A stretch of DNA of 64,000 bases from Carposina sasakii (taxonomy: Eukaryota; Arthropoda; Insecta; Lepidoptera; Carposinidae). Of this stretch, positions 11,468 to 23,281 are shown in pieces. Below the pieces are notes generated by a model. That model was given only the letters and a program-made list of their open reading frames with translations, had not been told where the DNA came from and made no database searches. Within the stretch, counting starts at the first letter, position 1; every line of letters starts with the position of its first letter. Location: the NCBI GenBank assembly GCA_014607495.2, contig CP053148.1, positions 5,642,001-5,706,000 on the forward strand. Reading direction: 5' to 3'. Position numbers and translations under genes: made by a program.

Positions 11468-12844
11468 AATAAAACAGTCCTGCTCATTGATATCGCCATA
11501 TGCAATACCCATAACCTCACCACCTACACTGAAAAAATTGCAAAGTATGTCGACCTCTCCAATTTGGCCGTAGTTCTGCAGATAGCGACTAAAGCCAAGT
11601 TTGGCCAAAATTTGTTAGCTATGCCATCACAAACTAGATTTTTTGCTTCATATTCTGGTAAAATCGACTGTTTTTAGCAATATTATTTGATAAATTGCTG
11701 AAAACGATCAACAAAAAAAACAAGTATTAAATAAGTTAAAAGCAGCCACCTTGGTCTGATTGAAGAACTATTTTTCAACTAAAATATGTATATTTAAATC
11801 TGCAGAACACAGCCATTTCACTCGGTCGGTTTTGGTAATAACCTATAGTACTAGTATACAATATTTTATTCTGCATAAAACGACTACGTAGATGGTCGCT
11901 TTCTTCGATTTAGGTTTTCCGTTCGTCCCGTAATTTGGTCGTATTTTGCTTTTAATATTTAGTAATCCACATGGAACTCTGTTGTCATTCCATGTTCGGC
12001 TCGTACCAGGGATTTGATATCTCACATTTCTATGGCTCGTACCTATCTATACTAGAGCTCTATGCTCACGACAATTTAAGATTGTCAAATTCCAATAAGT
12101 AGGTAAATATTAATGTCTTGTTTTATTCCTTTTTAGCTAAGTATTTTAGTGAGTTTTTAAAGCTGACGGGTTTGTTAATTACTACTTGTAATTTTTATCG
12201 GACGCCCCGATCATAACCGTTTCAATAAAAAATAAAATTTGTGAAATCATATTCAGCAGAAAACGACTACAGTTTTGGTCGTTTTCATTTGGTCATGGTA
12301 TTACAAGTATGTTATATTCTGCAGGAAACGACTACTTGTTTTTAAACTTAGATTATTACATTAAAAATAACTGTAATCTCTGTAAAACCTATTTAATATT
12401 CTGCACGAAGTTTAGTTCTACCAAATGACATAAATAACTTTCAGGAAAAACGTAAGGGAACTTTAAAAAAAAATAAAGAAAATTTAAACGTCAATATCTG
12501 GAAACTCCTTTTTTATGGTTGGTCTCTTTCTACAGAACTACGGCCAATTAAAACACAATGGCAAGTTAAAGCTGTTACAATAGTACCTACCCATCATCTT
12601 CTCCACCACTGGGGTTATTCCCAAAACGCTTCACGCTAGTTTAGAAGCACTGAAAATGCCAAAATCCACAATCACACTAATACAAAAAGCAGTTATACTC
12701 AATACATATCGTATAGTAAGAAAATTCCTTTCAATCACATAAACCGAAATCATCATTCACCTCTTATCATTCCTAGTTTAAGTTTATATGTACTATATAA
12801 TTTATCTACTTATTTATTTAATTTCAAATATAAGCACTTGGCTA
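11468..12844. other. Gene-free stretch
   Basis: No exon was recognised. The segment around 11860-12370 repeats a CTGCA-AAACGACTAC motif three times at irregular spacing (11875, 12250, 12322), suggesting a degraded repeat. Confidence 0.35.
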
Positions 12845-13745
12845 AGGCCCGTGCCTATGTATCTTTACCTCCACGGAGAGCAATATATATATATAAAAAA
12901 AAAAAATAAGCCCGCAGGGCAGCTTGTGGTGAGCTGTTGGGAGGTAGCGTTCCCACGGACCTGAAGTCCTCCCGGGGAAGACCCTGTTCCTCATCTGCGG
13001 CGCCGGAGTGAGGTCTGACGAGGAGCAGTTCCCCCACCTCTGCCTTCGCTGGCCGGGCAGAGTGGAGTCGCGAGAGCTATGACAGCTCGAGGGTGGACGT
13101 GCCCGTCCGTAAGTGGCGAGTTGGCTTCTGTTTAAAGTCCAGGGGCACCCCTCCACCCTAGCCGCTCACCAAATGTTGCCCCCTTTGTCGCTCCGTGCGT
13201 GCGGCCGTTTCCGGGGGCCCATGAAATGAGTCGGCGAGTCACCGCCTGCCACCAAACAATTATGAGACTTGGTTGTAATGGCAGGCGTCCGTTAGTCTCC
13301 TTCAATAGCCCGATTATCCAACCCCACCAAAAAATTCAGCCCCATAGCCCTATGACCTTGTTTTTCATCACATGACATAGCTCTGCACTCCAATAGTCTT
13401 GCACATGGCGGGGACCATCGCCGGGTGTATCATATTGTACGTTGGGGATAGTCCGATAGTCTCCCTATATACAATAGCCCTTATCCAGCCACCCAACATT
13501 CAACCCTATAGCCCATGACCTTAGTTTTCCATCGCACGACTTAGATCTGCACTTCAATAGTCTTGCACATTGCGGGGACCATCGCCGGGTGTATCATATT
13601 GTGCGGGCGGCGATGGTATCTGCCATGTGTATCCCACACCATATTAAAATTTTCTCTAAAAAGGGCCTCTACATCTTGGCCACGGCCCGATGCACGCCTC
13701 TCAAAGGACCGGGACTCTGTAGTCCCGAGAATTTTAACAGAGATA
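12845..13745 (-). mobile_element. GC-rich remnant of a non-LTR retrotransposon (3' part)
   Basis: The block is much more GC-rich than its surroundings. On the - strand a short frame ends FNMVWDTHGRYHRRPHNM then MVPAMCKTIEVQI before a stop at 13541, like the C-terminus of a LINE ORF. Downstream, a 160-bp unit is duplicated (GCGGGGACCATCGCCGGGTG at about 13411 and 13571). The family cannot be named from what is left. Confidence 0.45.
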
Positions 13746-13860
13746 CAATAATAATAATAATAATAATAATGAATTTTATTCACCAACTAGCATTATTGTT
13801 CCTACTTACAGACATATTAAAAATTATTTTAGTGAGAGGTCTACAAATTTAGGATGTCCT
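13746..13860 (-). mobile_element. Retroposon 3' tail with (AAT)n, copy 1
   Basis: (AATAATAAT)n is followed by GAATTTTATTCACCAAC and TCCTACTTACAGACAT. The same sequence in the opposite orientation is at 58436-58526, where it ends in TTATTATTATT. So the element's 3' tail is (ATT)n. Confidence 0.6.
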
Positions 13861-14744
13861 TCTGTGTCTATACTAGGCTAACCTGTATTATAGATAACAG
13901 AGATTTTTCCTTTACTTATCTAATAATTTGCTATGTTACCTTAGTTACCATTTAAAATAATAGGAAAAGACTAGAAAATAAATACAAGTGAGATCTTTGG
14001 AAAAGCTCAAAGAGTAAATAGATACAATTTCAGTGTACCTATATAATATGAATAACAGTAGGAGTAAAGAAAAGTGGAAAGTGGGGTATTTTAGTGCAAA
14101 CATAGCTCCATCCCACTCCAGAGCAAAAGTGAAGCATTGCTTACGCTAAAATATGCAAAAACAATGTCATAATGTCAAATTACGAGAAAAATGCCCCTCA
14201 AAAAGCGCATAAAGATGGTTTAGCGCGAGGTCAATGAATGGAAGTCTTCGGTAAACGGAGCTAAGCTATATTAAATTACGTTGACAACGTATTATCGTGT
14301 TGCGATACAGACACATTCATATGTTACTAGATTGCTTACCAGTAATTTCTCGCCACTTCGTCCGCGTAGAGGAAAAATCTAGACACAAATCCCGGTAAAG
14401 TTACATTTTTCTTTGAATAAATTTTACGCCGTCATATTGAGTTTTGATACTGTTTAAAAAATAGCATCACCAAGAATTTTTGGTTATGGTACCATCATTT
14501 CTACTATAGCAGTAGCAGGTGGTGAGTACCACATTTTTATTTTTCATAATCTAGTCTCGGGTCTTGAAAACCATACTTTTCCTGTATGAAGTAGTAACAA
14601 ATATCCATTTTGCACCAAAATGAATCATAAAGTGCCTATACATATACCTATAGTATTCTATAATGGACTTTGGACATAAATAAAACTTCTTTAAGCATGT
14701 TAATAAATGTTGATATAATGTAAATAAACTAAAGCCATGTCGAC
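13861..14744. other. Gene-free stretch upstream of FoxL2
   Basis: No coding exon was recognised. A GGAAAGTGGGGTATTTT piece (about 14074) resembles the ends of the GGGGAAAGTGGGG MITEs at 45012-45775. Confidence 0.35.
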
Positions 14745-14914
14745 TGAGAGTTGTTCTCTATAAGGCCACGAGCTAGCAACTTGTCAGAGATCTTTTTACC
14801 CAGCCAGATTCTGGCCTATGCTAAATGTAGATGTACTCAGAGTTGTAGAATCTCCTTGATCCTGCAATAAAGTCCTGGATCCATAGGTCCTAGGTCCATA
14901 TAGGGAACACATCT
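14745..14914 (+). repeat. Dispersed repeat, GATCCTGCAGTTTTGGCTAC family, copy 1
   Basis: Shared blocks are GATCCTGCA and a GGGAACACA…TGTGTG end. Other copies are at about 18965-19152, 27795-27895, 51930-52235 (split by a MITE) and 63615-63830. All are in the same orientation. This copy is interrupted or ended by the SINE at 14925. Confidence 0.5.
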
Positions 14915-14924
14915 GTGTGCATGT

Positions 14925-15194
14925 CATCATCATCAGCCTACTGCAGCCCACTGCTGGACGTAGGCCTCCCCCAGGGTACGCCACAAGACTGCCATGGAGG
15001 GTATTTGCCCATAGTCACCACGCTGGGCAGGCGGGTTGGTGACCGCAGTTTGTATTTTGGACTATGTTGTCTGTGCTGTCAACACGGGAGGCGCTGCTGT
15101 CCACCTCCCGGAAACCCTTAATCGCCTTGTACGATACCCACGGGCAGACATGGGGTGGTACGAATTCTACGCTGCCGGCACCACGCGGTTAAAA
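14925..15194 (-). mobile_element. SINE with RTE-like 3' tail (full length), exact target duplication
   Basis: It starts CATCATCATCAGCC (tail, - orientation) and ends at the CACGCGG head. The 10-bp direct repeat GTGTGCATGT flanks it at 14915-14924 and 15195-15204. It is about 270 bp and close to the copy at 18106-18363. Confidence 0.85.
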
Positions 15195-15204
15195 GTGTGC
15201 ATGT

Positions 15205-15703
15205 ATAAAAGCCTAATATAGAATGACAGCAGGTCAAAATTTACCTTTGTAGTTCCAATGTGTAAAAATATCAAATGATTCCTGATGATGATACCTTGTC
15301 AACGTAATTCAATGTATCCAAGCTCAGTTTACCACAACGTGCATTCATTGACCTCTTCGCTTGTATTACAACCTACAAAATTAACACTTTAATGCTAATT
15401 TCAAATAGGAGACACATACCTAGACCATATCGCTACTGAATTGTCGCAATTGTGGAAAATCTTAGTAGATTTTGCGAACTTTTATAGCATTTTTAGCTCT
15501 TTGATAATCCAATGGAACAAAGGCAAAGATAAAATTGTTGTATTTAGTTATCTCATGGATTCATTCCTATATTTGATTCCAAAACTGATATTACAACGAT
15601 CTGCCAGTTGTTCATAATAGTTGAAACCACACATGTAAAAAATTTAATTGACAGGTTTCTTGTATTATAGGTATAATACTAACATCTTTTTCTCTATTCA
15701 CAG
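15205..15703. other. Gene-free stretch before FoxL2 exon A
   Basis: Intron-like AT-rich sequence with no ATG exon that would fit the incoming phase of exon A. Confidence 0.4.
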
Positions 15704-15851
15704 GATCATCACCGTACGACTCTCGCCTGTGCCTGCATGACAATGATGCAGATGCCTCCAGTGTGGCCAGTGCGAAGGACGAGGCTGAGCTGTCGAGGGT
15801 CTACCAAACCCTCTCGCTACCTCCTCTACCCAGAGATGATAACTCTAATAG
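15704..15851 (+). CDS. FoxL2: FoxL2 exon A (N-terminal acidic/Ser-rich segment)
   Basis: The acceptor is ttctctattcacag and the donor is AG|gtacgt. The reading starts with the last two bases of a codon (incoming phase 1) and leaves two bases over. It encodes SSPYDSRLCLHDNDADASS followed by an acidic helix-like segment and a Leu/Pro-rich end. No ATG lies in frame close upstream, so this is an internal exon. No known domain is present; it is the region N-terminal to the forkhead. Confidence 0.8.
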
Positions 15852-15932
15852 GTACGTTCCATCCAAAAATGTTTTGTACATTTAAGATATATTTATTAAA
15901 TAATATTTTTTAAACATTCTAACATCTTACAG

Positions 15933-16270
15933 TAATGAAACGAAAGTTAAAGTGAAATCTTCACCAACGCCATCTAGCCCCGGAAACAATTCCGAGATGA
16001 AGTCGCAGTCTGCCACCTCCACCTCCCAGACCCTCACCAAGCCACCTTACTCCTACGTGGCCCTAATCACCATGGCCATACAAAATAGCCCCACCAAGCG
16101 TGCCACCCTCAGTGAAATCTACGCGTACATCACCAAGGAGTTTCCCTTCTTCGAGAAAAATAAGAAGGGCTGGCAGAACTCCATCAGGCATAATCTAAGT
16201 TTAAACGAGTGCTTCATCAAAGTGGCAAGAGAAGGCGGCGGCGAGAGGAAGGGAAATTACTGGACACTTG
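15933..16270 (+). CDS. FoxL2: FoxL2 exon B (forkhead domain, main part)
   Basis: The acceptor is aacatcttacag and the donor is ACTTG|gtaagt. About 35 Ser/Thr/Lys-rich residues come first, then the forkhead from [10 protein letters not shown] onward. Helix 3, which reads DNA bases, is intact ([19 protein letters not shown]), followed by wing 1 ([12 protein letters not shown]). The exon is clearly more GC-rich than the flanking introns. It starts with one base completing a Ser codon and leaves one base that completes the Asp of the next exon. Confidence 0.95.
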
Positions 16271-16448
16271 GTAAGTGTATGCATGTAGGTATCCAAATAC
16301 TATGCAACGCGAACGACACAATGCTAGCGCAGCCATTTTTCACTCATGTCTAATCATCATTATATACGACGCAGCGAATTCTTTGCGAATGTTAGCTTAT
16401 TTTGTGTTATATTTGTATGTATTTGTGGTGAGTTGAGAACTTTTGTAG

Positions 16449-16677
16449 ATCCTCGATGCGGGGAGATGTTTGAGAACGGCAACTTTCGGCGCCGGCGGAG
16501 GATGAAAAGTCGGTTCCGGGCCACGTCGTATTCGAAGACTCTGTATGGGGACGGGTATCATATGGCTCATGTGGCCCAGAGTGTGCCGCCGCATATGCAG
16601 CCTTTGCCTCTAGGGGCCAGGAACTACTTTGGGTCCAGCTCGCCGTATGGCCCGCCGTCTTATCCTCGCTATGACCC
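16449..16677 (+). CDS. FoxL2: FoxL2 exon C (end of forkhead, basic tail, His/Pro/Gly-rich segment)
   Basis: The acceptor is aacttttgtag and the donor is GACCC|gtaagt. The first residues DPRCGEMFENGNFRRRRRMK finish wing 2 and give the nuclear-localisation-like basic cluster of FoxL2. The rest is low-complexity Tyr/Gly/Pro/His sequence (for example NYFGSSSPYGPPSYPRYDP). Position and phase agree with exon B, so the forkhead is split by a 178-bp intron, whereas vertebrate FOXL2 is a single-exon gene. Confidence 0.93.
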
Positions 16678-16777
16678 GTAAGTAATTTCGATTATAATAA
16701 GGTTGTGTAAAGAAAAGATTATGTAGGACTTAAATAATTTTATTTTTGTACTATCTAGGTACACAAGAAATCTGTGG

Positions 16778-16886
16778 GGTAAGCACGAACCTTTTTACGC
16801 GGCGTATAGCGACTCGCAAGCAAAAATCTATGTGATTTGACAGTTGGACGATAGCGTTACAGACTATCGAGAGGTTCGTGCTTACC
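16778..16886. mobile_element. 109-bp MITE with GGTAAGCACGAACC ends, copy 1 (FoxL2 intron)
   Basis: GGTAAGCACGAACCTTTTTA on the left is inverted as GAGAGGTTCGTGCTTACC on the right. The centre holds CTATGTGATTTGACAGTTGG. Copies: 23855-23955 (inverted) and 28150-28258 (diverged). Confidence 0.75.
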
Positions 16887-17164
16887 ACTCCGGATGTTCT
16901 GTGTTAGCTTTCGAATATGAATCAAATGCCATCTTTATCATGATAAAATGTAGGCATAGGCTATTGTAGCAACCAATTTTCTGAAAATGTGCACTCTCTC
17001 AAAATCTTTTACAATTTAGTCAAAGTCCCCTTTTATAATTTTATTGTGAAAGAGTAAGAAATAAATGGTTGACTAGATATAGGTCATACAAAACACGCAG
17101 TAGATTCAATACGTAGTTGATAATAATTAAGTAGGTACCTAGTTGTACAAGAAGACGTATTATA

Positions 17165-17312
17165 GCGGCCGCCCGCGACTTCGTCCGCGTGAAAGGGCAT
17201 TACACCCGTGCGAAGCCGGGGCGGGCCCTTAGTTATACATATAGACCTTCCCCTTTAATCACTCTATCCATTAAAAAAACCGCATTAAAGAATACATAAG
17301 GACATACAGACA
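17165..17312 (+). repeat. Retroposon fragment (GCCCGCGACTTCGTCCGCGT)
   Basis: It contains GCCCGCGACTTCGTCCGCGT and CACCCGTGCGAAGCCGGGGC. Related pieces occur at 23195, 34580, 40470 and 56722, so it is dispersed in this genome. Confidence 0.5.
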
Positions 17313-17586
17313 GCGGAACGATATTATTTTATAATAACATGTACCTAGTGGTTTTTTCGTATCTCACAATAATGCTTCTACAAAATTCAATTACTTATTT
17401 CGTTATTCATTATCGCGAATTAATCGCCCAATGTCACATTTGTAATTATTATAAATATTTACGTTTGTTATTCTTATGTTTACAAAACAAATGCTAATGA
17501 TTATAAATCGATGTCTATTAAAAGGTTTTTGTTTCCGTTTCCGTAGTTTTCATCTTGGATCGTTACCTACATGATTATTTATCGGT

Positions 17587-17714
17587 ACAATTTTATAGTA
17601 ATAGGTCCAACTTACTTACAATTTTATAGTCATAGGTCCAACTTAATTACAATTTATAGTAATAGGTCCAACTTACTTACAATTTTATAGTAATAGGTCC
17701 AACTTACTTACAAT
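17587..17714 (+). repeat. Minisatellite, 31-32 bp unit, about 4 copies
   Basis: The unit is TTATAGTAATAGGTCCAAC followed by TTACTTACAATT, repeated four times with few differences inside the large FoxL2 intron. Confidence 0.85.
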
Positions 17715-18105
17715 TTCTTAATATTGGTATCATAGACATATGGAACCATTCGGTCATCATTATTGTAAAATATTAATACGTTACACGTAATTAAGTACGT
17801 CTGTATTTATTAAGCAAGTCACATTCGTTAATTATGACTGATAGAGACACACGTTTATCATTTAAAAGAGAAGCTGCTTACGATTTAAGACTACCGAATG
17901 TCAAAGGTTCCTTCATTGTTAAGAAATTAGTAAGAATCCACTGCCTTCTTGCTGATTGTCATCCAATCAGCGTAGTATCTTATGCAATTTAAAATAACTC
18001 CTTGACTTCTTATTTTGACTAGCTGCCTTTCGATATACTTACTATAATATAAAATATATTTGGTAGTATAATTTATAAACATTTTATATTGTGAAAAAAA
18101 TTCAT

Positions 18106-18363
18106 CATTATCATCATCATCAGGCTATTGCAGTCTACTGCTGGACGTAGGCCTCCCCCAGGGCACGCCACAAGACTGCCATGGGGGGTATTTGTAAATA
18201 GTCACCGCGCTGGGCAGGTGGGTTGGTGACCGCAGTTTGTATTTTGGACTATGTTGTCAACACGGGAGGCGCTGCTGCCCACCTCCCGGAAACTCTTAAT
18301 CGCCTCGTACGATACCCACGGGCAGACATGGGGTGGTACGAATTTTACTCTGACGGCACCAGG
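18106..18363 (-). mobile_element. SINE with RTE-like 3' tail (full length)
   Basis: CATCATCATCAGGCTATTGC opens the tail and the element ends at ACTCTGACGGCACCAGG. It is flanked by A-rich sequence (gtgaaaaaaatt and ggtaaaaaaaaat) that may be the target duplication. Confidence 0.75.
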
Positions 18364-18964
18364 TAAAAAAAAATATCCTCCTAAAATCACACTTCACGCC
18401 TACAGTAATCTCCCTGCATAGTGCATAGGTGCCTTAATTTTACTGCAAAAGCTATTGCTAGCAAAATGTCGTACCAAAGCAAATTATGGCAGTTTGGCCG
18501 ATTGTGGTAATGAATCAAACTGTTTACTAACTTCGCGTTCATAAAAAGGTTCATAACCACCACCTGAACGAACTTTAGATGATGTCGAAAGCCATAGTAA
18601 AGTTGTGGAGCCAACTCATTCGACGACCAACTGAGTATTTGAAGAGTATTTGAAATGCAATGCTATGATTAATAACCCACTCCAAAGATCGTATCTACAA
18701 AATTTAAGACTTACAATAACGTTTATTTTTCAAAGCGTTTATGAACATTCTTATGAATATCTCCATATCAACATTGCGCATCGTGAAAATTACGTTATCA
18801 CAACATTCTCTATGTAAAGATCTTTAGATAGGTCACTTACTCTTAATAGGTCCTAGAGAGTAAGCAAAAATTATTCGTACTCTGGTGCATTCTGAAGAAT
18901 TTAACCGATTTATTTATTTATATTTAGTCTTTCTTTATAACGCGGCTTATAGATATCCCTTAGT

Positions 18965-19152
18965 CATGTGCTGATGCGGGGCTTCACTACGTAGAATACG
19001 TAATCTGCATCTCTCTCCGTATATATCGTAAGAAACTAGGGCTTTTTCGGAGACAATAAGTTAGAAACAATTTACATCTATAAACGTGGCAGCAGGATTA
19101 CCTCTGTGATCCTGCAGTTTTGGCTACCCCATTTAGGGAACACAGTCGTGTC
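18965..19152 (+). repeat. Dispersed repeat, GATCCTGCAGTTTTGGCTAC family, copy 2
   Basis: It contains CTGATGCGGGGCTTC, GTGATCCTGCAGTTTTGGCT and GGGAACACAGTCGTGT, and is followed immediately by a MITE. Confidence 0.55.
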
Positions 19153-19422
19153 TACAGGATGTAACAAAAGAGGTATGTTAAGCGAAAACCTATAAAAATA
19201 GCCCACCAAAAGGAACCTACCAACAAAATTACAGACTCAAAATCACATGTTTATTTTTCCTGATAGTATGAGAATTCCTAAACAACTCATGAATGTTCAT
19301 ACAATCTTTAAAAATAAACATGTTTTCATAATTTCGAGTTTCAAATTTTGAAAATATGGTTCTCTATAGTGGACTATTTACATAGCTTTTCGCTTAACAT
19401 ACCCTTTCTGTTACACCCTGTA
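19153..19422. mobile_element. MITE, CAGGRTGTAACA ends, intact copy
   Basis: TACAGGATGTAACAAAAGAG on the left and the reverse of TACAGGGTGTAACAGAAAGG on the right share about 50 bp of terminal inverted repeat, including GGTATGTTAAGCGAAAA. TA at both ends suggests a TA target site (Tc1/mariner-like). Confidence 0.75.
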
Positions 19423-20118
19423 TATATATGTATGTATGTAAAACTCTGGAACCTTTGTCTAGCTCAAGATTTCATGGTAGCTTCACCAGTGTGTTAGTAA
19501 GATGGGTCCTTTATAGTCATAATCTATTAATGGATAACAAGTACGAGTATCGCCGTTGCATGGGATTGGTCGCCGCAGGTGAGAGGCGGGGTTTACAATT
19601 TATCTTGCCGAGTTTTGTTATTTCGTCATCAATCTATGAGGCGTTTGTTGTAGAACTTGTTTTAAATGGAGTAGGGTTTTATGAAGTTGTACTTCGCATC
19701 TAGTCAACTATTGCTAGAGGTACTAAGATGGTTCCTATTGGTAGATTGGATACGCCCTGACCGTTTTCATATCTTCTGTCCCTTAAAATCTGACAAATCT
19801 GATTTATTTATTTACTGCAAATATTGCAAATCTACAATAATTGTTCGGTTTCGTTACAATCTTTATAAAAAAAAAAACTCTTTTAGAGGTTGTCTGGGGA
19901 CAGTGGGGATTGTTTCAAGAACATTTTCATGCAAAATGATATGCTAAAATAACGGAACGAGATGGAAACTCCAAATTAATAATTCCAATATGTATTTATT
20001 AGTCCAAGTCAAAATCATGCATAATAGCGAAGTAGGCCACCGACTTTGGGAATAATCAAATGTCGTAGATATCTTTCACACCGTTTTCCCATCCAACCAA
20101 GTTATCGATAAAAAAAAT

Positions 20119-20166
20119 TGACCCGGTAGCTCAGTTGGTGAGAGCTCTGCACGGAATACGAGAGGT
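20119..20166 (+). mobile_element. Truncated tRNA-derived SINE
   Basis: TTGACCCGGTAGCTCAGTTG and GCACGGAATACGAGAGG match the head of the SINE at 5631-5738; the B-box is lost. Confidence 0.6.
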
Positions 20167-20492
20167 TTTTCATTTCGTAACTCTTTCCGTCACGCTTTTA
20201 GATTAAGAATATTTTTAACATATATATGTAAGTTTTAGCATTATTAACAATAAAAAAATCATAAAAAGTAGGAAAAAAATTATTTATTAAGGTTTTCGAA
20301 AGATGAGGTGGTTAGTGGCACTAACCACCATGACTATTGATACAAACTATTAATGATGATTTATGCATTTCGATGTGAATAAACTGCAAAAAAACTTAAG
20401 AGTACTTAACTTTTATGTAAATATATATATAACAGATAAATGAGAATAAAGTTATTAAAAAAAATTGAAGATAAAAGCTTACTTACTTACCT

Positions 20493-21090
20493 GTTATTTT
20501 TAGGGTTCCGTACGTCTGAATACAAAAACGGAACCCTTATAGGATCACTCGTGTGTCTGTCCGTCCGTCGCTTACAGTCAATTATCTCCGAATCTATTAG
20601 ACCGATTAAGTTGAAATTTGGTACACATATCAATTCCTGTGACCCAAACACAGAGGTGTGACGTGAGCAGATGAAATCTGTATATGGGGGGTCATTTTTG
20701 GGGGGGAAGGGGAAAATTTAAAAAAAAATTCTGAAAACTGCATCGTGTGGCATATCAAATGAAAGGTCTTGTTGAGAAGATCTTAAATGTATTTTTTTGT
20801 AATTTTAAAATAAATAGTTCCCAAGTTATTCAAGAAAATAGACGAAAATTGACCATTCCCCCCCCCTTATCTCCGAAACTACTGAACCTAAAATTTTGAA
20901 AAAAATACAGAAATTAGTTTTCTCCTTATAGATTATAGGAAAACCTATAAGAAGTCCATGATATTAAAATAACATGGTAAATCACTCAATATTGTGCGTA
21001 CCAACTTTTTGTCAGATTTAAAAAAACATGATAGGTAACATCGTACGGAACCCTCTTCACGCGAGTTCAACTCGCACTTGTCGGCTTTTT
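20493..21090 (+). mobile_element. GGGTTCCGTACG element
   Basis: It starts AGGGTTCCGTACGTCTGAAT and ends with the inverted CGTACGGAACCCTCTTC and GAACTCGCACTTGTCGGC followed by poly-T. It is about 600 bp without coding capacity. Such GGGTTCCG/ACTCGCACTTG elements are common in moth and butterfly genomes. Confidence 0.6.
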
Positions 21091-21520
21091 TTTTATAAAA
21101 CACGCAATTAAAATTTATATTACACGCAAGTGCAATATTCAATTCAACTATATTGAGTTGTCATTCCTTCATTTGGCGGTATATTCGGTTGTATCTTGTC
21201 AAGCATGAATCGAACTTTCATGATAGTTCAACCGATTATAAGTAGATGGCATAGATTTTAATTAAAAAATTCAGAAATAGGTGGTTAGTGACACTAACCA
21301 CCAAGACTGAAAGATTTAAAACATATTTATGAAATTAAGGGTATTTTAATTCAGATTTTTTATCCGGAATTTTACCTACAGTTTAAACGTTTTATGCTAA
21401 CAAGCAATCTACCTGAAATTATATTCCGTTACCAGCATTGTAAGATCTTCTCTCTTATTAGTTATTTTTTGTAATAGTTGTAACTTATTGCGTGTGTTTG
21501 ATTGGGACCTTTGTTTCCAG

Positions 21521-21677
21521 CACTTGGCTGACCCAGCCTGCCTCAGGGCTGGGATACGCGGGCGCCTGCGCCGGCATGGGCCGGAGTCCCCCAGGGTGCT
21601 CCCCGCACAGCGCCCTTCCTCACCAGTCCTCACCAGTGACAGTCAGCCCTTTTGCTTCACACCAGTTACAAGGACAG
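21521..21677 (+). CDS. FoxL2: FoxL2 exon D (Gly/Ala/Pro/His-rich linker)
   Basis: The acceptor is ctttgtttccag and the donor is GGACAG|gtagat. One base completes Pro, then 52 codons follow (TWLTQPASGLGYAGACAGM and onward), ending in phase 0. GC is strongly raised compared with the surrounding intron. There is no known domain; the content resembles the activation or interaction tails of Fox proteins. Confidence 0.8.
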
Positions 21678-22906
21678 GTAGATGTTTACTTATATACTTA
21701 CTTATAAATATTAATATCTTTACAACACACTAAGACTACATAGTACTACTAACATTCTTAAGGTCTTAAGTATCGCTATGATTTTTTATTTATTTATGAC
21801 TTGAAAACTGACATCGACAATAACGTCATATCGATGTACTTACCTACATGACTTCGCGGTCATAACTATATAACTTCACCAATGGCTTGTTTTTATTTGT
21901 AAATAAAGCGAAAGAGGGGTGTTAAGATTAAAATAATTGGAAATTCCGTGATCTCAATTCTTCAATTCGTACTATGTGTACGTTGTGTTAGTAGGTACAT
22001 TGATGGTTGCAGATAAAAGGAAGATGCATAAGTTTTTATGGACTCTGATACCAGGTCCAAATATTGTTGTGTTATATTCATAGACAATGAAGAACTTAGG
22101 TACAGAAAAACATAAAATTGTCACTCCAACTTAAGGAGGCGGGTACTAAACTTATACTTTGGCATCTCTACATTGTCTTTCGTTCGTGTGTTCCACCCGC
22201 ACATATACTAATTATGAACACATACGAAATGCTATCAATAACAATTAAATGTAATGCTCTTGTGAATTTCAATTACGTGTTTAAAGGCTCTAGAAGGAGT
22301 TATTAAAATGGGATTAAATTTACAGAAGCGTGTCAAAATGCAGTAAAAATGTTGGCAAATTGAACTACTGATTAATTAAAATGTGGATAATATTTACAGT
22401 AACTGTTCTGTGGATAATGTATGAGCGAATCGATATTTTGGAATCACAAAACAAGCTTCTTTTCCCTACTTAGTTAAGTACCAGTCTGGTTAAGTTATCT
22501 AGAGAGAATAAAAAGTCTATCTAACGAAAATTCTAAAATATTTATCTCTGCGTACCTAATTTTACCTCTAATTGTAACCTAATAGATACTTATTGTATTT
22601 AGATCTAAGGGCAGATTTTTAGTAGGCATCTTAAAAATCATTCTTACTGATGAAAATTTGATGTTGTCTTTCTCTAAAACTTCAAGACGGAGACTATATC
22701 AACGTCTTCCTATTAATAGACCTATCTGATCATTGGAAAAATTAGCCCAATTTTTTAAATGAAAAACAGCAAATTTAATCGGCTATTATTTTAGCGTATG
22801 TGTGCATAATGAAGTATTATTATTTTTTGCTTATTTTTGTTAATTTAATGTACCATTTATTTGTTATTTCCTGCAAAAAATGTAATTTCAAAAAATATCT
22901 TTTCAG

Positions 22907-22991
22907 TTACAAAGTCAGCTTCAGCCTATGCAGTCAATGACCATGAACAGCTCCATAGCGACGTACAACCCTATCGGAGTGACAGCTTTGG
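22907..22991 (+). CDS. FoxL2: FoxL2 exon E (Gln/Met-rich segment)
   Basis: The acceptor is atatcttttcag and the donor is TTTGG|gtgagt. It encodes LQSQLQPMQSMTMNSS and then IATYNPIGVTALG, starting in phase 0 and ending with one base over. The Gln/Met-rich composition continues that of exon D (…HQLQGQ|LQSQLQ…). The outgoing phase fits both duplicated downstream exons equally well. Confidence 0.78.
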
Positions 22992-23281
22992 GTGAGTTAC
23001 TCATGTTATCTAATGTCTATTTTAAATTCAAATCACCAAGTCCCAAAGTTTTCGATGGCCTTAAAAAAATAAAGAGTGTCAGAGTTACAATAACTCTAGC
23101 AACAAATAAATTTGAATATGAACTTCCCGGTAGTTGTGAAAGGTAGTGAAACTAGTCTAACATGCTATGATGGTCAGAGCATTTTAATGGAACTAACTAA
23201 AAATATGTAAAACTAGCTGTTGCCCACGACTTCGCCCACGAGGCCTATGTACCTACTTAATTCTCAGTGATCCCAACTATA

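Noticed and set aside
13541..13786. - strand frame with a run of Tyr
   Set aside because: The Tyr run is a translated ATT microsatellite of a retroposon tail; only the LINE-like C-terminus was kept, as part of the repeat.
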